The notes: a model not told the origin generated them from the sequence alone. 64,000 nt of DNA from Streptomyces acidiscabies (GCF_020010905.1 NZ_JAGJBY010000002.1:248001-312000), one strand, 5' to 3'; counted from the stretch's first letter, positions 1-8,595 are shown. Made by a program: numbers and translations.

Positions 1-2
1 GC

Positions 3-47
3 GTGGCCACCGTCGTCAACGGGCGTCTGCTGTACCGGAGTCGGTGA
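3..47 (+). CDS. C-terminal end of a gene cut by the left edge (amidohydrolase-like tail)
   Basis: The first bases read in one frame as VATVVNGRLLYRSR followed by TGA at 45-47. A hydrophobic strand followed by V-N-G-R near the extreme C-terminus is typical of metal-dependent amidohydrolases, whose last strand often carries this motif. Only 14 residues are visible, so the family is a guess. It would be convergent with the GH18-like gene whose stop lies at 78-80. A short palindrome at 67-84 overlaps that stop. Confidence 0.35.
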   Translation: MATVVNGRLLYRSR

Positions 48-77
48 ACTCGGGGGAGCGGGGGCCGGGTTGGCGCG

Positions 78-1109
78 CTAACCCGCGAGCGCCTTGCCGA
101 ACGCCCCCGAACTCTGGTCCACCCCACTGCAATTGGTCGCCGCGTCGTTCTGGCCGACGGTGTCCGACGCGCACTGCTGGTCGCGGAACGTCGACCACAT
201 CGACACCCACGAGACCCCCTTCTCCTCGGCGAACGACCGGAGTTGGGCCGCGTCGGAGAGGGTGAAGGTCTCGTTCGCGATGTCGTTGACGCCGATCATC
301 GAGGTCAGCGCGAGGCCGTGCCAGGCGGACTCGTCGGTGGTGCCGAAGACGGACTTCAGCTGGGTGTGCGTGGCCGTCGCGGAGGTGATCGCGTAGTCGC
401 CCATGTCCCCGGTGTAGGTCTCGCTGTAGTTCATGGTCATGATGTTGACCGTGGCGACCTGGACGTCGTACTTGTTCGCGGAGGCGAGCAGCGCGAGGCC
501 GTCCGCGTCGAGGCCGGAGGGCATCACCGGCAGGGTGAAGGTGACCTCCAACTCGGGGCGGTCCTTCTGGAGTTGGGCGATCGCCTGGGAGCGCCGGGCG
601 ACCGAGGCACTGTCGGTGAGGGTGGTGCCCTCGATGTCGAAGTCGGCCTGCGTCGAACCCGCCGCGTCCAGCGCCGCGCCGTACGCCGCCGCCAGCTTCG
701 AGGCGCTGGTGCAGACCGTCGCCAGCTCCTTGCCGGAGGCGCCGCCGAAGGAGACCCGGACGCTCGAACCGGACGCGGTCAGTTTGGATATCCGGGACTT
801 CACCGCCGTATCGCCGACGGCCGTCGTCCCGTTCCACTTCGCCGTGCACGTGCTGCCGTCGGAGATCACGAACGCCAGGTTGTATGTCGCCGGGGAGCCC
901 GCCGAGTCGTTGGCGGACGCTTCCGTAGCACTCACGTAGGGGGCGTACCTCGTGGTGGTAGGGGATACCGAAGGGCTGGGGAAGGGCGACTCCGGTTCCG
1001 CCGCCCCCGCCGCCGCGTCCGACGTCGTACCGGAGTCGGACGAACAGCCCGCCACGGCCAGCGCGAACAGACAGGTCAGCCCGGACAGCGGCACCAGGAA
1101 ACTCCGCAT
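78..1109 (-). CDS. GH18 chitinase-like secreted lipoprotein
   Basis: 343 aa. The ATG at 1109 is preferred to longer starts because it begins a lipoprotein signal peptide: a hydrophobic stretch ends in the lipobox LAVAGC with the lipidated Cys at residue 22. A Ser/Thr/Pro-rich linker follows, then a TIM-barrel-like domain with the strand motif QADFDIEG. This matches the GH18 consensus D-G-x-D-x-D-x-E at the last two Asp and the catalytic Glu, but the first Asp-Gly is missing. Later strands (VNIMTMNYSE, WVSMWSTFRD) also fit a GH18 barrel. The substrate is probably a beta-1,4-GlcNAc-type polymer. The gene is divergent, by 222 bp, from the small membrane protein and MatB-like gene, so a role in trimming that polymer is possible but inferred. 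Confidence 0.75.
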   Translation of the reverse strand: MRSFLVPLSGLTCLFALAVAGCSSDSGTTSDAAAGAAEPESPFPSPSVSPTTTRYAPYVSATEASANDSAGSPATYNLAFVISDGSTCTAKWNGTTAVGDTAVKSRISKLTASGSSVRVSFGGASGKELATVCTSASKLAAAYGAALDAAGSTQADFDIEGTTLTDSASVARRSQAIAQLQKDRPELEVTFTLPVMPSGLDADGLALLASANKYDVQVATVNIMTMNYSETYTGDMGDYAITSATATHTQLKSVFGTTDESAWHGLALTSMIGVNDIANETFTLSDAAQLRSFAEEKGVSWVSMWSTFRDQQCASDTVGQNDAATNCSGVDQSSGAFGKALAG

Positions 1110-1331
1110 CGCGTGTAAGCACCCACTTTCGTGATTTCTGTCTCGGTGGAGAGAGCAGCGCCGAAACAAAAGGGGTTTCCGGCGGAACGGTCAACTCTGC
1201 CGTGCCGGACGGGCGTCGCGTAGGCGTTTTCCCTGTTCTCTCAGCAAAAGGACAGATTCGAACGTTTCTCATGGGTCTCTCACACGGAAGACGGAGTTTG
1301 GTCCACATAAACGCTCCTTAATGTCCAGGGA

Positions 1332-1697
1332 ATGCAATCCGAGCCTGCCATCGAAAGCCGTGCGGCCACTCGCGGACGGCGACGCAAACGCGGCGCCGGG
1401 CCCGTGTTCGTCGACAACTCCGGGCGCAGGTCCAAGGCGCTGCGCCGGATCGGCCTCCTCGTCGGCGTCGGCTGCCTCGCCTACGCCGTGATCCTCGGCG
1501 CCGCGTTCATGGGGTGGGGGTCCTCGCTGACGCCGTCCTCTCTGCTGCCGTTTGGCCGGGGCGACCAGGTCGGCGCACCCAGGGGCGTACCGACGGGCGC
1601 GCCCACCGGCTCCCCGCCCGCGCTCCCCTCGGGCGCCACCCCGACGTCCGCCCCGTCCCCGTCCGCATCTCCGTCCGCCTCCGCGTCGGCCGGCTGA
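1332..1697 (+). CDS. small single-pass membrane protein with Ser/Pro-rich tail
   Basis: 121 aa, no family recognised. An Arg/Lys-rich cytoplasmic N-terminus (about residues 10-38) is followed by one transmembrane helix (about 40-62, IGLLVGVGCLAYAVILG) and then an extracytoplasmic tail rich in Pro, Ser, Ala and Gly that ends in alternating Ser-Ala-Pro repeats. Such tails often act as wall-spanning linkers. It lies 128 bp upstream of the deacetylase-glycosyltransferase gene and is probably co-transcribed with it, so it may be an accessory subunit of that synthase. The ribosome-binding sequence is poor: a CAGGGA sits directly against the ATG. Confidence 0.6.
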   Translation: MQSEPAIESRAATRGRRRKRGAGPVFVDNSGRRSKALRRIGLLVGVGCLAYAVILGAAFMGWGSSLTPSSLLPFGRGDQVGAPRGVPTGAPTGSPPALPSGATPTSAPSPSASPSASASAG

Positions 1698-1825
1698 CCG
1701 GGTCCGGTCGACCGGCCCAACTCCGGCCGCTCGACCCGCAGTTGGCGAACTGGCCGCAGAACCCCGGGAGTTCAGGGCGACAGACCGGAACGGACCGGTA
1801 CCGAACGGAACATAGAGGCACCACC

Positions 1826-4069
1826 ATGGCTACGACGACGTCCCCCCGAGGCCGCCGCCGCGCCCCCTCCCGCATCGGCCGGGCAGCGGGCAAGGCGGCG
1901 GCGCTCCAGAAACCGAGGGTCATCCTCGCGCTGCTGCTCCTGCTCGCGCTGACCAGCGTGATGCTCCTCGACGGCTATCTGCGCGCCGAGGTCGGCGGCG
2001 ACGAGCGGGTGCGGACCGGCGCCGGCTCCGACAAGGTGCCGGAGAAGATTCTCGACGGCGGGCCGATCCTCACCTTCCGGGGCGGCCAGGCCGCTACGGT
2101 CTCCGTCCCCGACAGGACGATCGCGCTGACCTTCGACGACGGGCCGAACCCGACCTGGACCCCGCAGGTCCTGGCGATCCTTCGGAAGTACGACATACCC
2201 GCGACGTTCTTCCTGGTCGGCTCGATGGTGTCGCGTTATCCGGGCATCGTGAAGGAGATGGTCGACGACGGGAACGAGGTCGGCATCCACACCTTCACCC
2301 ACGTGGACCTCTCGTACCAGTCCGGCGCCCGCGTCAACCGCGAGATGCAGCAGACCCAGTTGGCGCTGGCCGGTGCCGCCGGTATCACCACGACCCTTTT
2401 CCGGGCGCCCTATTCCTCCGAGACCGACGCCATCGACAATTACAGCTGGCCCGTGTACCAGAAACTCGGAGAAGACGGTTACACCAGCGTTTTCGTCGAC
2501 ACCGACTCCGACGACTGGAAGAAACCGGGCGTCTCGAAGATCATCCAGTGGGCTACGCCGGAGGACGGAAAGGGCGCGTCGGTCCTTTTCCACGATGCCG
2601 GTGGGGAGCGGTCGCAGACCATTGCCGCGCTGCCGACGTACATCGAGCGGATGCGGGCCGAGGGGTACGCGTTCACGACGATCAGCGGGGTGCTGGAGAA
2701 GGAGAACGGGCGACGAGGTCAGCAGTCCGGTGGCGCCCCGAACGGTGACACCGCCGACCCCCTCCAGGCCGCCCACCGCGAGGCCACCGGCGTCACCCTC
2801 TACGAGGGCAAGGCTCTCATCGCCGCCGTGACGCTCGCCGAATGGACGGTGCCCACGCTCTCCGTCGGCCTCATGGTCGTAGGCGTCGCGGTGCTGGGCC
2901 GGTTCGGGATGATGTTCGTCCTCGCGCGGCGGCACTACCGCAAACGCCATAGGCGCAGGTTCAGTTGGGGGCCCGAGGTGACCCGGCGGGTCAGTGTGGT
3001 CGTCCCCGCGTACAACGAGAAGAAGTGCATCGCCAACACCCTGGGATCGCTGGCGCGCAGCACGCACCCGATCGAGGTCATCGTCGTCGACGACGGTTCC
3101 ACGGACGGGACTTCGGAGATCGCGCGGGACGCCGCGACGCGGCTCGGCATGGACAACGTACGCGTCGTCCGGCAGGAGAACGCAGGGAAGCCCGCCGCGC
3201 TCAACAACGGGGTGCGCAGCGCCAGTTGCGACATCGTCGTCATGATGGACGGCGACACCGTCTTCGAGCCGGACGCCGTGCACCAGTTGGTGCAGCCGTT
3301 CGCCGATCCCGGGGTCGGGGCGGTCGCCGGGAACGCGAAGGTCGGGAACCGGAACACGGTCATCGGGGCCTGGCAGCACATCGAGTACGTCATGGGGTTC
3401 AACCTCGACCGGCGGATGTACGACCTGCTGCGCTGCATGCCGACGATCCCCGGCGCGATCGGGGCGTTCCGGCGGGACGCGGTGCTCCAGGCCGGCGGGA
3501 TGAGCGAGGACACCCTCGCCGAGGACACGGACATCACCATCGCCATGCACCGCGCCGGGTGGCAGGTCGTCTACCAGGAGCACGCGCGGGCCTGGACCGA
3601 GGCGCCCGGCTCGCTCAAGCAGCTCTGGTCGCAGCGGTACCGGTGGTCCTACGGGACCATGCAGGCACTCTGGAAACACCGCAAGTCCCTTACGGACAAG
3701 GGGCCTTCGGGGCGTTTCGGGCGGGTCGGGATGCCGCTGGTCGTGCTCTTCCAGATCGTGACGCCCGTCTTCGCGCCGCTCATCGACGTGTTCACCGTCT
3801 ACTCGATGGTCTTCGTCGACCTCCGGGCCGCGCTGCTCGCCTGGTTCGCCGTCCTCGGGGTCCAACTCCTGTGCGCGGCCTACGCGTTCCGGCTCGACCG
3901 GGAGCAGTACCGGTACCTGTGGATGATGCCGCTCCAGCAACTCGCCTACCGGCAGATGATGTACCTCGTCCTCATCCACTCCTGCATCACGGCGCTGACC
4001 GGTGGGCGGCTGCGGTGGCAGAAGCTGAAGCGGACCGGCGAGGTCGGGACTCCGGCGGGGGCGAGCTGA
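1826..4069 (+). CDS. fused polysaccharide deacetylase / family 2 glycosyltransferase (MatB-like)
   Basis: 747 aa, membrane bound. The ATG at 1826 follows an AGAGG; the frame is open further upstream but overlaps the preceding gene. Order: basic N-terminus, a transmembrane helix at about 31-49, a NodB-type deacetylase with TFDDG (102-106) and the metal-binding HTFTH (155-159), transmembrane segments near 320-350, then a processive GT2 domain with VVVPAYNE, VDDGSTDGT, MMDGDT, an EDTD catalytic base and QRYRW (near 605), and C-terminal membrane helices. The deacetylase faces outward and the GT inward. The same architecture is described for Streptomyces MatB, which makes a poly-N-acetylglucosamine-like surface glycan, and for the separate PgaB and PgaC proteins. 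The product is probably a partly deacetylated beta-linked aminosugar polymer. It overlaps the next gene by ATGA. Confidence 0.85.
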   Translation: MATTTSPRGRRRAPSRIGRAAGKAAALQKPRVILALLLLLALTSVMLLDGYLRAEVGGDERVRTGAGSDKVPEKILDGGPILTFRGGQAATVSVPDRTIALTFDDGPNPTWTPQVLAILRKYDIPATFFLVGSMVSRYPGIVKEMVDDGNEVGIHTFTHVDLSYQSGARVNREMQQTQLALAGAAGITTTLFRAPYSSETDAIDNYSWPVYQKLGEDGYTSVFVDTDSDDWKKPGVSKIIQWATPEDGKGASVLFHDAGGERSQTIAALPTYIERMRAEGYAFTTISGVLEKENGRRGQQSGGAPNGDTADPLQAAHREATGVTLYEGKALIAAVTLAEWTVPTLSVGLMVVGVAVLGRFGMMFVLARRHYRKRHRRRFSWGPEVTRRVSVVVPAYNEKKCIANTLGSLARSTHPIEVIVVDDGSTDGTSEIARDAATRLGMDNVRVVRQENAGKPAALNNGVRSASCDIVVMMDGDTVFEPDAVHQLVQPFADPGVGAVAGNAKVGNRNTVIGAWQHIEYVMGFNLDRRMYDLLRCMPTIPGAIGAFRRDAVLQAGGMSEDTLAEDTDITIAMHRAGWQVVYQEHARAWTEAPGSLKQLWSQRYRWSYGTMQALWKHRKSLTDKGPSGRFGRVGMPLVVLFQIVTPVFAPLIDVFTVYSMVFVDLRAALLAWFAVLGVQLLCAAYAFRLDREQYRYLWMMPLQQLAYRQMMYLVLIHSCITALTGGRLRWQKLKRTGEVGTPAGAS

Positions 4070-5190
4070 TGGGGGCGCATCGGAAGGGGGGTTCCGTTGG
4101 GGTGGTCACGGAGGCGGCGGGGCCGGGGCACGGGGCCGAGGCTGCAGTCCCCCAACGCCCCTCCAGGGACCGGTACTTCGACACCCTCAGAGCCCTCGCC
4201 CTCATCCGCGTCGTCGCCTATCACACCTTCGGCTGGGCCTGGGCCGGCATGGTGTTCCCCTCCATGGGGGTCATGTTCGGGCTCGCCGGGACGCTCATGG
4301 CGAAGTCGCTGGAGCGGCCCGCGCTGAAGGTCGTGCGGAGCCGGCTGCGGAGGCTGTTGCCGCCGTTCTGGTTCTGGGGCGTCTTCGTGGTGCTCGCGAT
4401 GCTCGTCCACGGCTGGATGCCGGGGTGGCAGATCGTCTTCTGGGTCGTACCTCTGGGGGACCCGCCGGGTAATCCCTGGGGGGTACAGGCGTGGGAGATC
4501 CTCTGGTACCTGCGGACCTACCTGTGGTTCGTCCTCCTCTCGCCGGTCCTCCTCAGGGTGTTCCGGCTCGCCCCCGTCGCCGTCCTGCTCTCCGCCCTCG
4601 CGCCGGTCCTCGTCCTCCACTTCCTGTGGGAGCCGCCGGACAACCGCTTCGGCGACGCGCTGACCGACCTCGCGACGTTCCTGTTCTGCTGGGTTCTCGG
4701 GTTCGCGCACCGGGACGGGGTACTACGACGGCTGAAGCCGCTCGCCGTGATCGTGCTGTCGCTGGCCGCGATCGGGTTCGGGGGCTGGTACGCCCTCACC
4801 CGTCAGGGGGAGACCGGGTCGTACGACCTCGACGACATACCCCTCGCGCAGGCGTTCTGGTCCGCCGGGTACGTCACTCTCCTGATGTACGCGACGTCGT
4901 ACTTCGGGGTCGATCTCGCCGGGCTCGCGAAGCATCGGCGGCTCGACCGGGTCGTCACCGTGTTCAACGCCCGCGCGGTGACGATCTACCTGTGGCACGA
5001 GATCGCGCTCATCCTCGCGGTGCCGGTGGTCGACCGGTTCTGGGACGTCCCCGCGTTCGAGAAGTGGCTCCCTCTGGAGAGCCAGTGGTTCATGTTCGGG
5101 GTCGGGTGGGTGCTGATCGTCGTGTTCGTGCTGCTGTGCGGGTGGGTGGAGGACGTGGCCGGGAAGAGGAAACCCCGGCTGCTGCCGTGA
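4069..5190 (+). CDS. acyltransferase family 3 integral membrane protein
   Basis: 373 aa. The start ATG overlaps the stop of the deacetylase-glycosyltransferase (ATGA), so the two are translationally coupled. The protein has about ten hydrophobic helices and the family's N-terminal signature RYFDTLRALALIRVVAYHTFGW in shortened form: Arg-Tyr-x-x-x-x-Arg-Ala with a conserved His in helix 1 (YHT). Members of this family put acetyl, succinyl or other acyl groups on extracytoplasmic glycans. Coupling to a glycan synthase suggests that it O-acylates the same polymer, which is an inference. The extreme N-terminus (about 30 residues, Gly/Ala-rich) is not part of the domain. Confidence 0.8.
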   Translation: MGAHRKGGSVGVVTEAAGPGHGAEAAVPQRPSRDRYFDTLRALALIRVVAYHTFGWAWAGMVFPSMGVMFGLAGTLMAKSLERPALKVVRSRLRRLLPPFWFWGVFVVLAMLVHGWMPGWQIVFWVVPLGDPPGNPWGVQAWEILWYLRTYLWFVLLSPVLLRVFRLAPVAVLLSALAPVLVLHFLWEPPDNRFGDALTDLATFLFCWVLGFAHRDGVLRRLKPLAVIVLSLAAIGFGGWYALTRQGETGSYDLDDIPLAQAFWSAGYVTLLMYATSYFGVDLAGLAKHRRLDRVVTVFNARAVTIYLWHEIALILAVPVVDRFWDVPAFEKWLPLESQWFMFGVGWVLIVVFVLLCGWVEDVAGKRKPRLLP

Positions 5191-5232
5191 GGTGCCCTGA
5201 GGTTCCCTGAGGGAGGCTGCAAGAATGGCCGG

Positions 5233-5925
5233 GTGACCCGCGCATCCCTGGACAAGCAGCCGCACGAAGTCGCCTCGATGTTCGACAACGTGGCGGAACG
5301 GTACGACCTCACCAACGACGTGCTGTCCCTCGGGCAGGACCGGCGGTGGCGCAAGGAGGTCGCGCGGGCGGTGGATGCTCGGCCGGCACAGAAGATCCTT
5401 GATCTCGCTGCCGGTACGGGTACCTCCTCGCTGCCGTTCGCGCAGGCCGGGGCGTATGTCGTGCCGTGCGACTTCTCGCTCGGGATGCTTCAGGTCGGTA
5501 AGGGGCGGAACTCCTGGTTGCCGTTCACTGCGGGGGACGCTACGCGGCTGCCGTTCAAGGACGACACGTTCGATGCGGTGACGATCTCGTTCGGGCTGCG
5601 GAATGTGCAGGACTTCGATGCGGCGCTTCGCGAGATGTACCGGGTTACCCGGCCTGGGGGGCGGGTGGTGATCTGTGAGTTCTCGCATCCGACGTGGGCG
5701 CCGTTCCGGACCGTCTACACGGAGTATTTGATGCGGGCGTTGCCTCCGGTGGCTCGTGCTGTGTCGTCCAATCCGGATGCGTATGTGTATCTTGCCGAGT
5801 CCATTCGGGCGTGGCCCGATCAGCCTGCGTTGGCCTCTCGGTTGCGGGAGGCGGGGTGGGGGAAGGTGGCTTGGCGGAATCTCACGGGGGGTGTTGTGAC
5901 GTTGCACCGGGGATTTAAGGGATGA
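5233..5925 (+). CDS. menG: demethylmenaquinone methyltransferase
   Basis: 230 aa, the usual length of the UbiE/MenG family. It methylates demethylmenaquinone with S-adenosylmethionine in the last step of menaquinone synthesis. Seen: the family N-terminus MFDNVAERYDLTNDVLSLGQ with RRWRKEV, the SAM-binding ILDLAAGTGTSSLPFA, the acidic loop CDFSLGMLQVG, and FGLRNVQDFDAALREMYRV. The GTG at 5233 is the only start that keeps the whole domain; an ATG at 5225 runs straight into a stop. A GGAGG lies about 16 nt upstream, longer spacing than usual. It is followed by an intergenic repeat and hairpin and faces the PASTA gene. Its product is the electron acceptor of the Nuo complex encoded 5 kb away. Confidence 0.93.
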   Translation: MTRASLDKQPHEVASMFDNVAERYDLTNDVLSLGQDRRWRKEVARAVDARPAQKILDLAAGTGTSSLPFAQAGAYVVPCDFSLGMLQVGKGRNSWLPFTAGDATRLPFKDDTFDAVTISFGLRNVQDFDAALREMYRVTRPGGRVVICEFSHPTWAPFRTVYTEYLMRALPPVARAVSSNPDAYVYLAESIRAWPDQPALASRLREAGWGKVAWRNLTGGVVTLHRGFKG

Positions 5926-5960
5926 CGCTCCGGGGTGGGGTGTGCGGATAGCTGTGCGGC

Positions 5961-6003
5961 TGCGGGTTCGTTGTGGCTGGTCGCGCAGTTCCCCGCGCCC
6001 CTA
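5961..6003. repeat. Streptomyces intergenic repeat, copy 1
   Basis: The core TGGCTGGTCGCGCAGTTCCC plus CGCGCCCCT (5974-6002) recurs at 8567-8595 with one mismatch in 29. Both copies lie just after a rightward gene's stop and between convergent genes. I recognise this core as frequent between genes in Streptomyces genomes; its function is not established. It merges into the hairpin at 6004-6022, which suggests a terminator-associated role. Confidence 0.75.
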
Positions 6004-6022
6004 GATGGGCCTGCGGCCCATC
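6004..6022. terminator. hairpin between menG and the PASTA gene
   Basis: A perfect 7-bp stem (GATGGGC / GCCCATC) with a 5-nt loop directly follows the repeat core, 79 nt after the menG stop. There is no T-run, as is common in Streptomyces. It could stop transcription from either side. Confidence 0.55.
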
Positions 6023-6117
6023 GGGGCGTTGTCCGCGCCGTGCGTTTCCCGTGCCGTGCAGTACCCACGCCGTGCACTACCCCCCTACCCGTAGTCCCCT
6101 TACCCCAGTAGTACCCC

Positions 6118-6498
6118 CTACCCCAGCGCCATCGGCATCTCCCGCCCCCCGTACCCCACCGCCGCATACCGCTCCCCCGGCTCCTCCAGTTCCCGTTGGA
6201 AGCCTCCGCCTCCCGGGCGGGGTATGCGCGGCTCGTGGACTCCTGCTCCGCCCCCGCCCTCCCCCTCGCCGAAGTCGAACCAGATCGAGACGACCGCGCC
6301 GCGTGGGACCTCCGCGCCGGGTGGGGGGTACTGGCGTACTACGTAGTCCACGACCGTGCGGAGGAAGTCCGGGCGGTCGGGGGTGGCCAGGAGTACGCCA
6401 TGGGCCTGGGCCCTCTCGCGTGCGTCCATCGCCATCAGGCCGACCAGACGCGGGACATGTACTTCGGATGTTTTGGGTGGTATGAGCACAGATGTCAC
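6118..6498 (-). CDS. single-PASTA-domain protein
   Basis: About 126 aa from a GTG at 6498; a TTG at 6558 would add 20 residues, so the start is uncertain. The N-terminal half matches a PASTA domain: VPRLVGLMAMDARERAQ, then a strand with RTVVDYVVRQYPPPGAEVP and the closing strand GAVVSIWF. PASTA domains usually occur in several copies on Ser/Thr kinases and penicillin-binding proteins, where they bind muropeptides. Here one copy stands alone with no kinase, transmembrane helix or signal peptide, followed by a Gly-rich linker and an unrecognised C-terminus. It reads in the same direction as, and just below, the GNAT gene. Confidence 0.65.
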   Translation of the reverse strand: MTSVLIPPKTSEVHVPRLVGLMAMDARERAQAHGVLLATPDRPDFLRTVVDYVVRQYPPPGAEVPRGAVVSIWFDFGEGEGGGGAGVHEPRIPRPGGGGFQRELEEPGERYAAVGYGGREMPMALG

Positions 6499-6573
6499 CC
6501 CCAGCGGTACTGGAAGGGTAACCGCCGAAGGGGGCCATCCGGAAGCGCTGTGCGACAATTTCGCGGCGCTTGG

Positions 6574-7098
6574 CTACTGAGAGTTACTGCTTTCGAGATC
6601 GAGGCGGTAGCAGTGACCCGTGCGGCTGGAGTCGGGCGTGGTGAAGACCTCCCCGAGCCGCATCCCGAGCCGCCGCGTCACCGCGATCGACCGCTTGTTG
6701 CGGGCGTCGACCATCGCGACGACCCCCCGTACGCCCGCCGACCGCACCCGCTCCAGCGTCATCTGCGCGGCGGCGGTGACGTACCCCCTGCCCCAGTACT
6801 CCCGGCCGAGCCGCCAGCCGATCTCGATCTCGCCCACCGGACCCCACGCGAGGGGCCACGGCTGGGCCCCGGTGAAGCCGATCACCCGGCCCTCGCGGTC
6901 GAGCATGGTCCACAGGCAGAAGCCGTGCTCGGCGTCGTGCCGCCGCTGGCGTGCCGTCAGCTCCTCGTACTCCGAGAGTTCTGCCGCTCTACCTCCGTGG
7001 TACTCCATGACGTCCGGGTGGGCGAAGGTCCGGTGCCAGGCGACGGCGTCCTCGTCGGTGGGGACACGCAGCCGTACTACGGGAAGAGCCAGGTTCAC
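6574..7098 (-). CDS. GNAT family N-acetyltransferase (RimJ/RimL-like)
   Basis: 174 aa, the usual single-domain length. Seen: the N-terminal strand VVRLRVPTDEDAVAWHRTF, an EIEIGWRLGREYWGRGYVTAAAQ segment holding the acetyl-CoA-binding motif A (R-x-x-W-G-R-G-Y), and the final helix ARNKRSIAVTRRLGM. This pattern fits enzymes that acetylate protein N-termini or small amines; the substrate cannot be told from sequence. It diverges from the geranylgeranyl-reductase-family gene with about 98 bp between starts. Confidence 0.82.
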   Translation of the reverse strand: MNLALPVVRLRVPTDEDAVAWHRTFAHPDVMEYHGGRAAELSEYEELTARQRRHDAEHGFCLWTMLDREGRVIGFTGAQPWPLAWGPVGEIEIGWRLGREYWGRGYVTAAAQMTLERVRSAGVRGVVAMVDARNKRSIAVTRRLGMRLGEVFTTPDSSRTGHCYRLDLESSNSQ

Positions 7099-7196
7099 GG
7101 GGGCAACCCTTCAGCCGGGTGATCAATTCTGCTGAATAGACTGCCCATGTCCAGTGCCGGTCGGCACGCAGATTCCGAACTTGGGGAGATCCCGCC

Positions 7197-8510
7197 GTGA
7201 CCGTCGTGACTGATCCTCACTCCGAAAACACCGCGCCTCTCTCCGGGAACACCGCCGATGTGATCGTCGTCGGTGCGGGACCGGCCGGTTCCACGACCGC
7301 GTACTACCTCGCCAAGGCCGGGCTCGACGTCCTCCTGCTGGAGAAGACCGAGTTCCCCCGCGAGAAGGTCTGCGGCGACGGCCTCACGCCGCGCGCCACG
7401 AAACAGCTCGTCGCCATGGGGATCGACATCTCCGAGGAGGCCGGCTGGCTGCGCAACAAGGGCCTCAGGATCATCGGCGGCGGCGTACGGCTCCAACTCG
7501 ACTGGCCGGAGCTGGCGTCGTACCCGGACTACGGACTCGTCCGCAAGCGCGACGACTTCGACGAGCAGCTCGCCCGGCAGGCGCAGAAGGCGGGGGCGCG
7601 GCTGTACGAGCGGTGCAACGTGGGTGCGCCGATCCGCGACGACCGCACCGGCCGAATCACCGGCGTACACGCGAAGTTGGGGGAGGAGAAGCGCGAAGTC
7701 ACCTTCCACGCGCCCCTGGTGGTCGCCGCCGACGGCAACTCCACGCGGCTTTCCCTCGCGATGGGGCTGCACCGGCGCGAGGACCGGCCGATGGGGGTCG
7801 CCGTCCGGACGTACTTCGAGAGCCCCCGGCACGAGGACGACTACCTGGAGTCCTGGCTGGAGCTGTGGGACCGGCGCGGGGCCGAGGACCGGCTCCTGCC
7901 CGGGTACGGGTGGATCTTCGGCATGGGCGACGGGACCTCCAACGTCGGGCTCGGGGTCCTCAACACGTCCGGTTCCTTCAAGGAGTTGGACTGGCGCGAG
8001 GTGCTCAAGGCGTGGTGCGCGTCCATGCCCGAGGAGTGGGGGTACACGCCGGAGCACATGACCGGGCCCATCCGCGGGGCCGCGCTGCCGATGGCCTTCA
8101 ACCGTCAACCCCACTACACCAAGGGGCTGTTGCTCGTCGGTGACGCCGGTGGGCTGGTCAACCCCTTCAACGGCGAGGGCATCGCGTACGCCATGGAGTC
8201 CGGGCAGATCGCCGCGGACGTCATCGTCCAGGCGCACGCGCGCGCCACGCCGGCGCAGCGGGAGATCGCGCTCCAGCGGTATCCGCAGGTGCTCAAGGAC
8301 ACGTACGGGGGGTACTACACGCTGGGCCGCGCCTTCGTGAAGCTCATCGGGAATCCGAAGGTCATGAAGATCGCGGCCCAGCGGGGGCTGACTCACCCGT
8401 TGCTGATGAAGTTCACGCTGAAGATGCTGGCGAACTTGACGGATCCCTCCGGGGGTGACGCGATGGACCGGATCATCAATGGGCTGAGCAAGGTGGCTCC
8501 CAAGGCGTAG
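7197..8510 (+). CDS. geranylgeranyl reductase family FAD-dependent oxidoreductase (possible menaquinone side-chain reductase)
   Basis: 437 aa, full length. The GTG at 7197 is preceded by GGGGAG. Seen: the N-terminal FAD Rossmann motif IVVGAGPAGSTTAYYLAKAG, the LEKTEFPREKVCGDGLTP segment with the conserved Cys of the reductase family, and the late FAD motif LLVGDAGGLVNPFNGEGI. The family reduces isoprenoid double bonds. The mycobacterial member MenJ saturates one unit of the menaquinone tail, and Streptomyces make partly saturated MK-9. Lying between menG and nuo, with a polyprenyl synthase in the same window, menaquinone is the likeliest substrate here; this is inferred. The intergenic repeat follows the stop. 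Confidence 0.85.
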   Translation: MTVVTDPHSENTAPLSGNTADVIVVGAGPAGSTTAYYLAKAGLDVLLLEKTEFPREKVCGDGLTPRATKQLVAMGIDISEEAGWLRNKGLRIIGGGVRLQLDWPELASYPDYGLVRKRDDFDEQLARQAQKAGARLYERCNVGAPIRDDRTGRITGVHAKLGEEKREVTFHAPLVVAADGNSTRLSLAMGLHRREDRPMGVAVRTYFESPRHEDDYLESWLELWDRRGAEDRLLPGYGWIFGMGDGTSNVGLGVLNTSGSFKELDWREVLKAWCASMPEEWGYTPEHMTGPIRGAALPMAFNRQPHYTKGLLLVGDAGGLVNPFNGEGIAYAMESGQIAADVIVQAHARATPAQREIALQRYPQVLKDTYGGYYTLGRAFVKLIGNPKVMKIAAQRGLTHPLLMKFTLKMLANLTDPSGGDAMDRIINGLSKVAPKA

Positions 8511-8566
8511 AGGGGTAGTACCAAGGGGGTGCCGCGTTGTGCCGGTGGGCGAGTGCGGCGCCTTCG

Positions 8567-8595
8567 TGGCTTGTCGCGCAGTTCCCCGCGCCCCT
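8567..8595. repeat. Streptomyces intergenic repeat, copy 2
   Basis: 28 of 29 bases match the core at 5974-6002, including TCGCGCAGTTCCCCGCGCCC. It sits between the convergent reductase (ends 8510) and deformylase (ends 8595) genes. The palindrome CCCTTAAGGG (8592-8601) overlaps its 3' end and the deformylase stop. Confidence 0.75.

Noticed and set aside
1772..3979. A 735-residue open frame on the minus strand.
   Set aside because: It mirrors the deacetylase-glycosyltransferase gene, whose catalytic motifs are complete.
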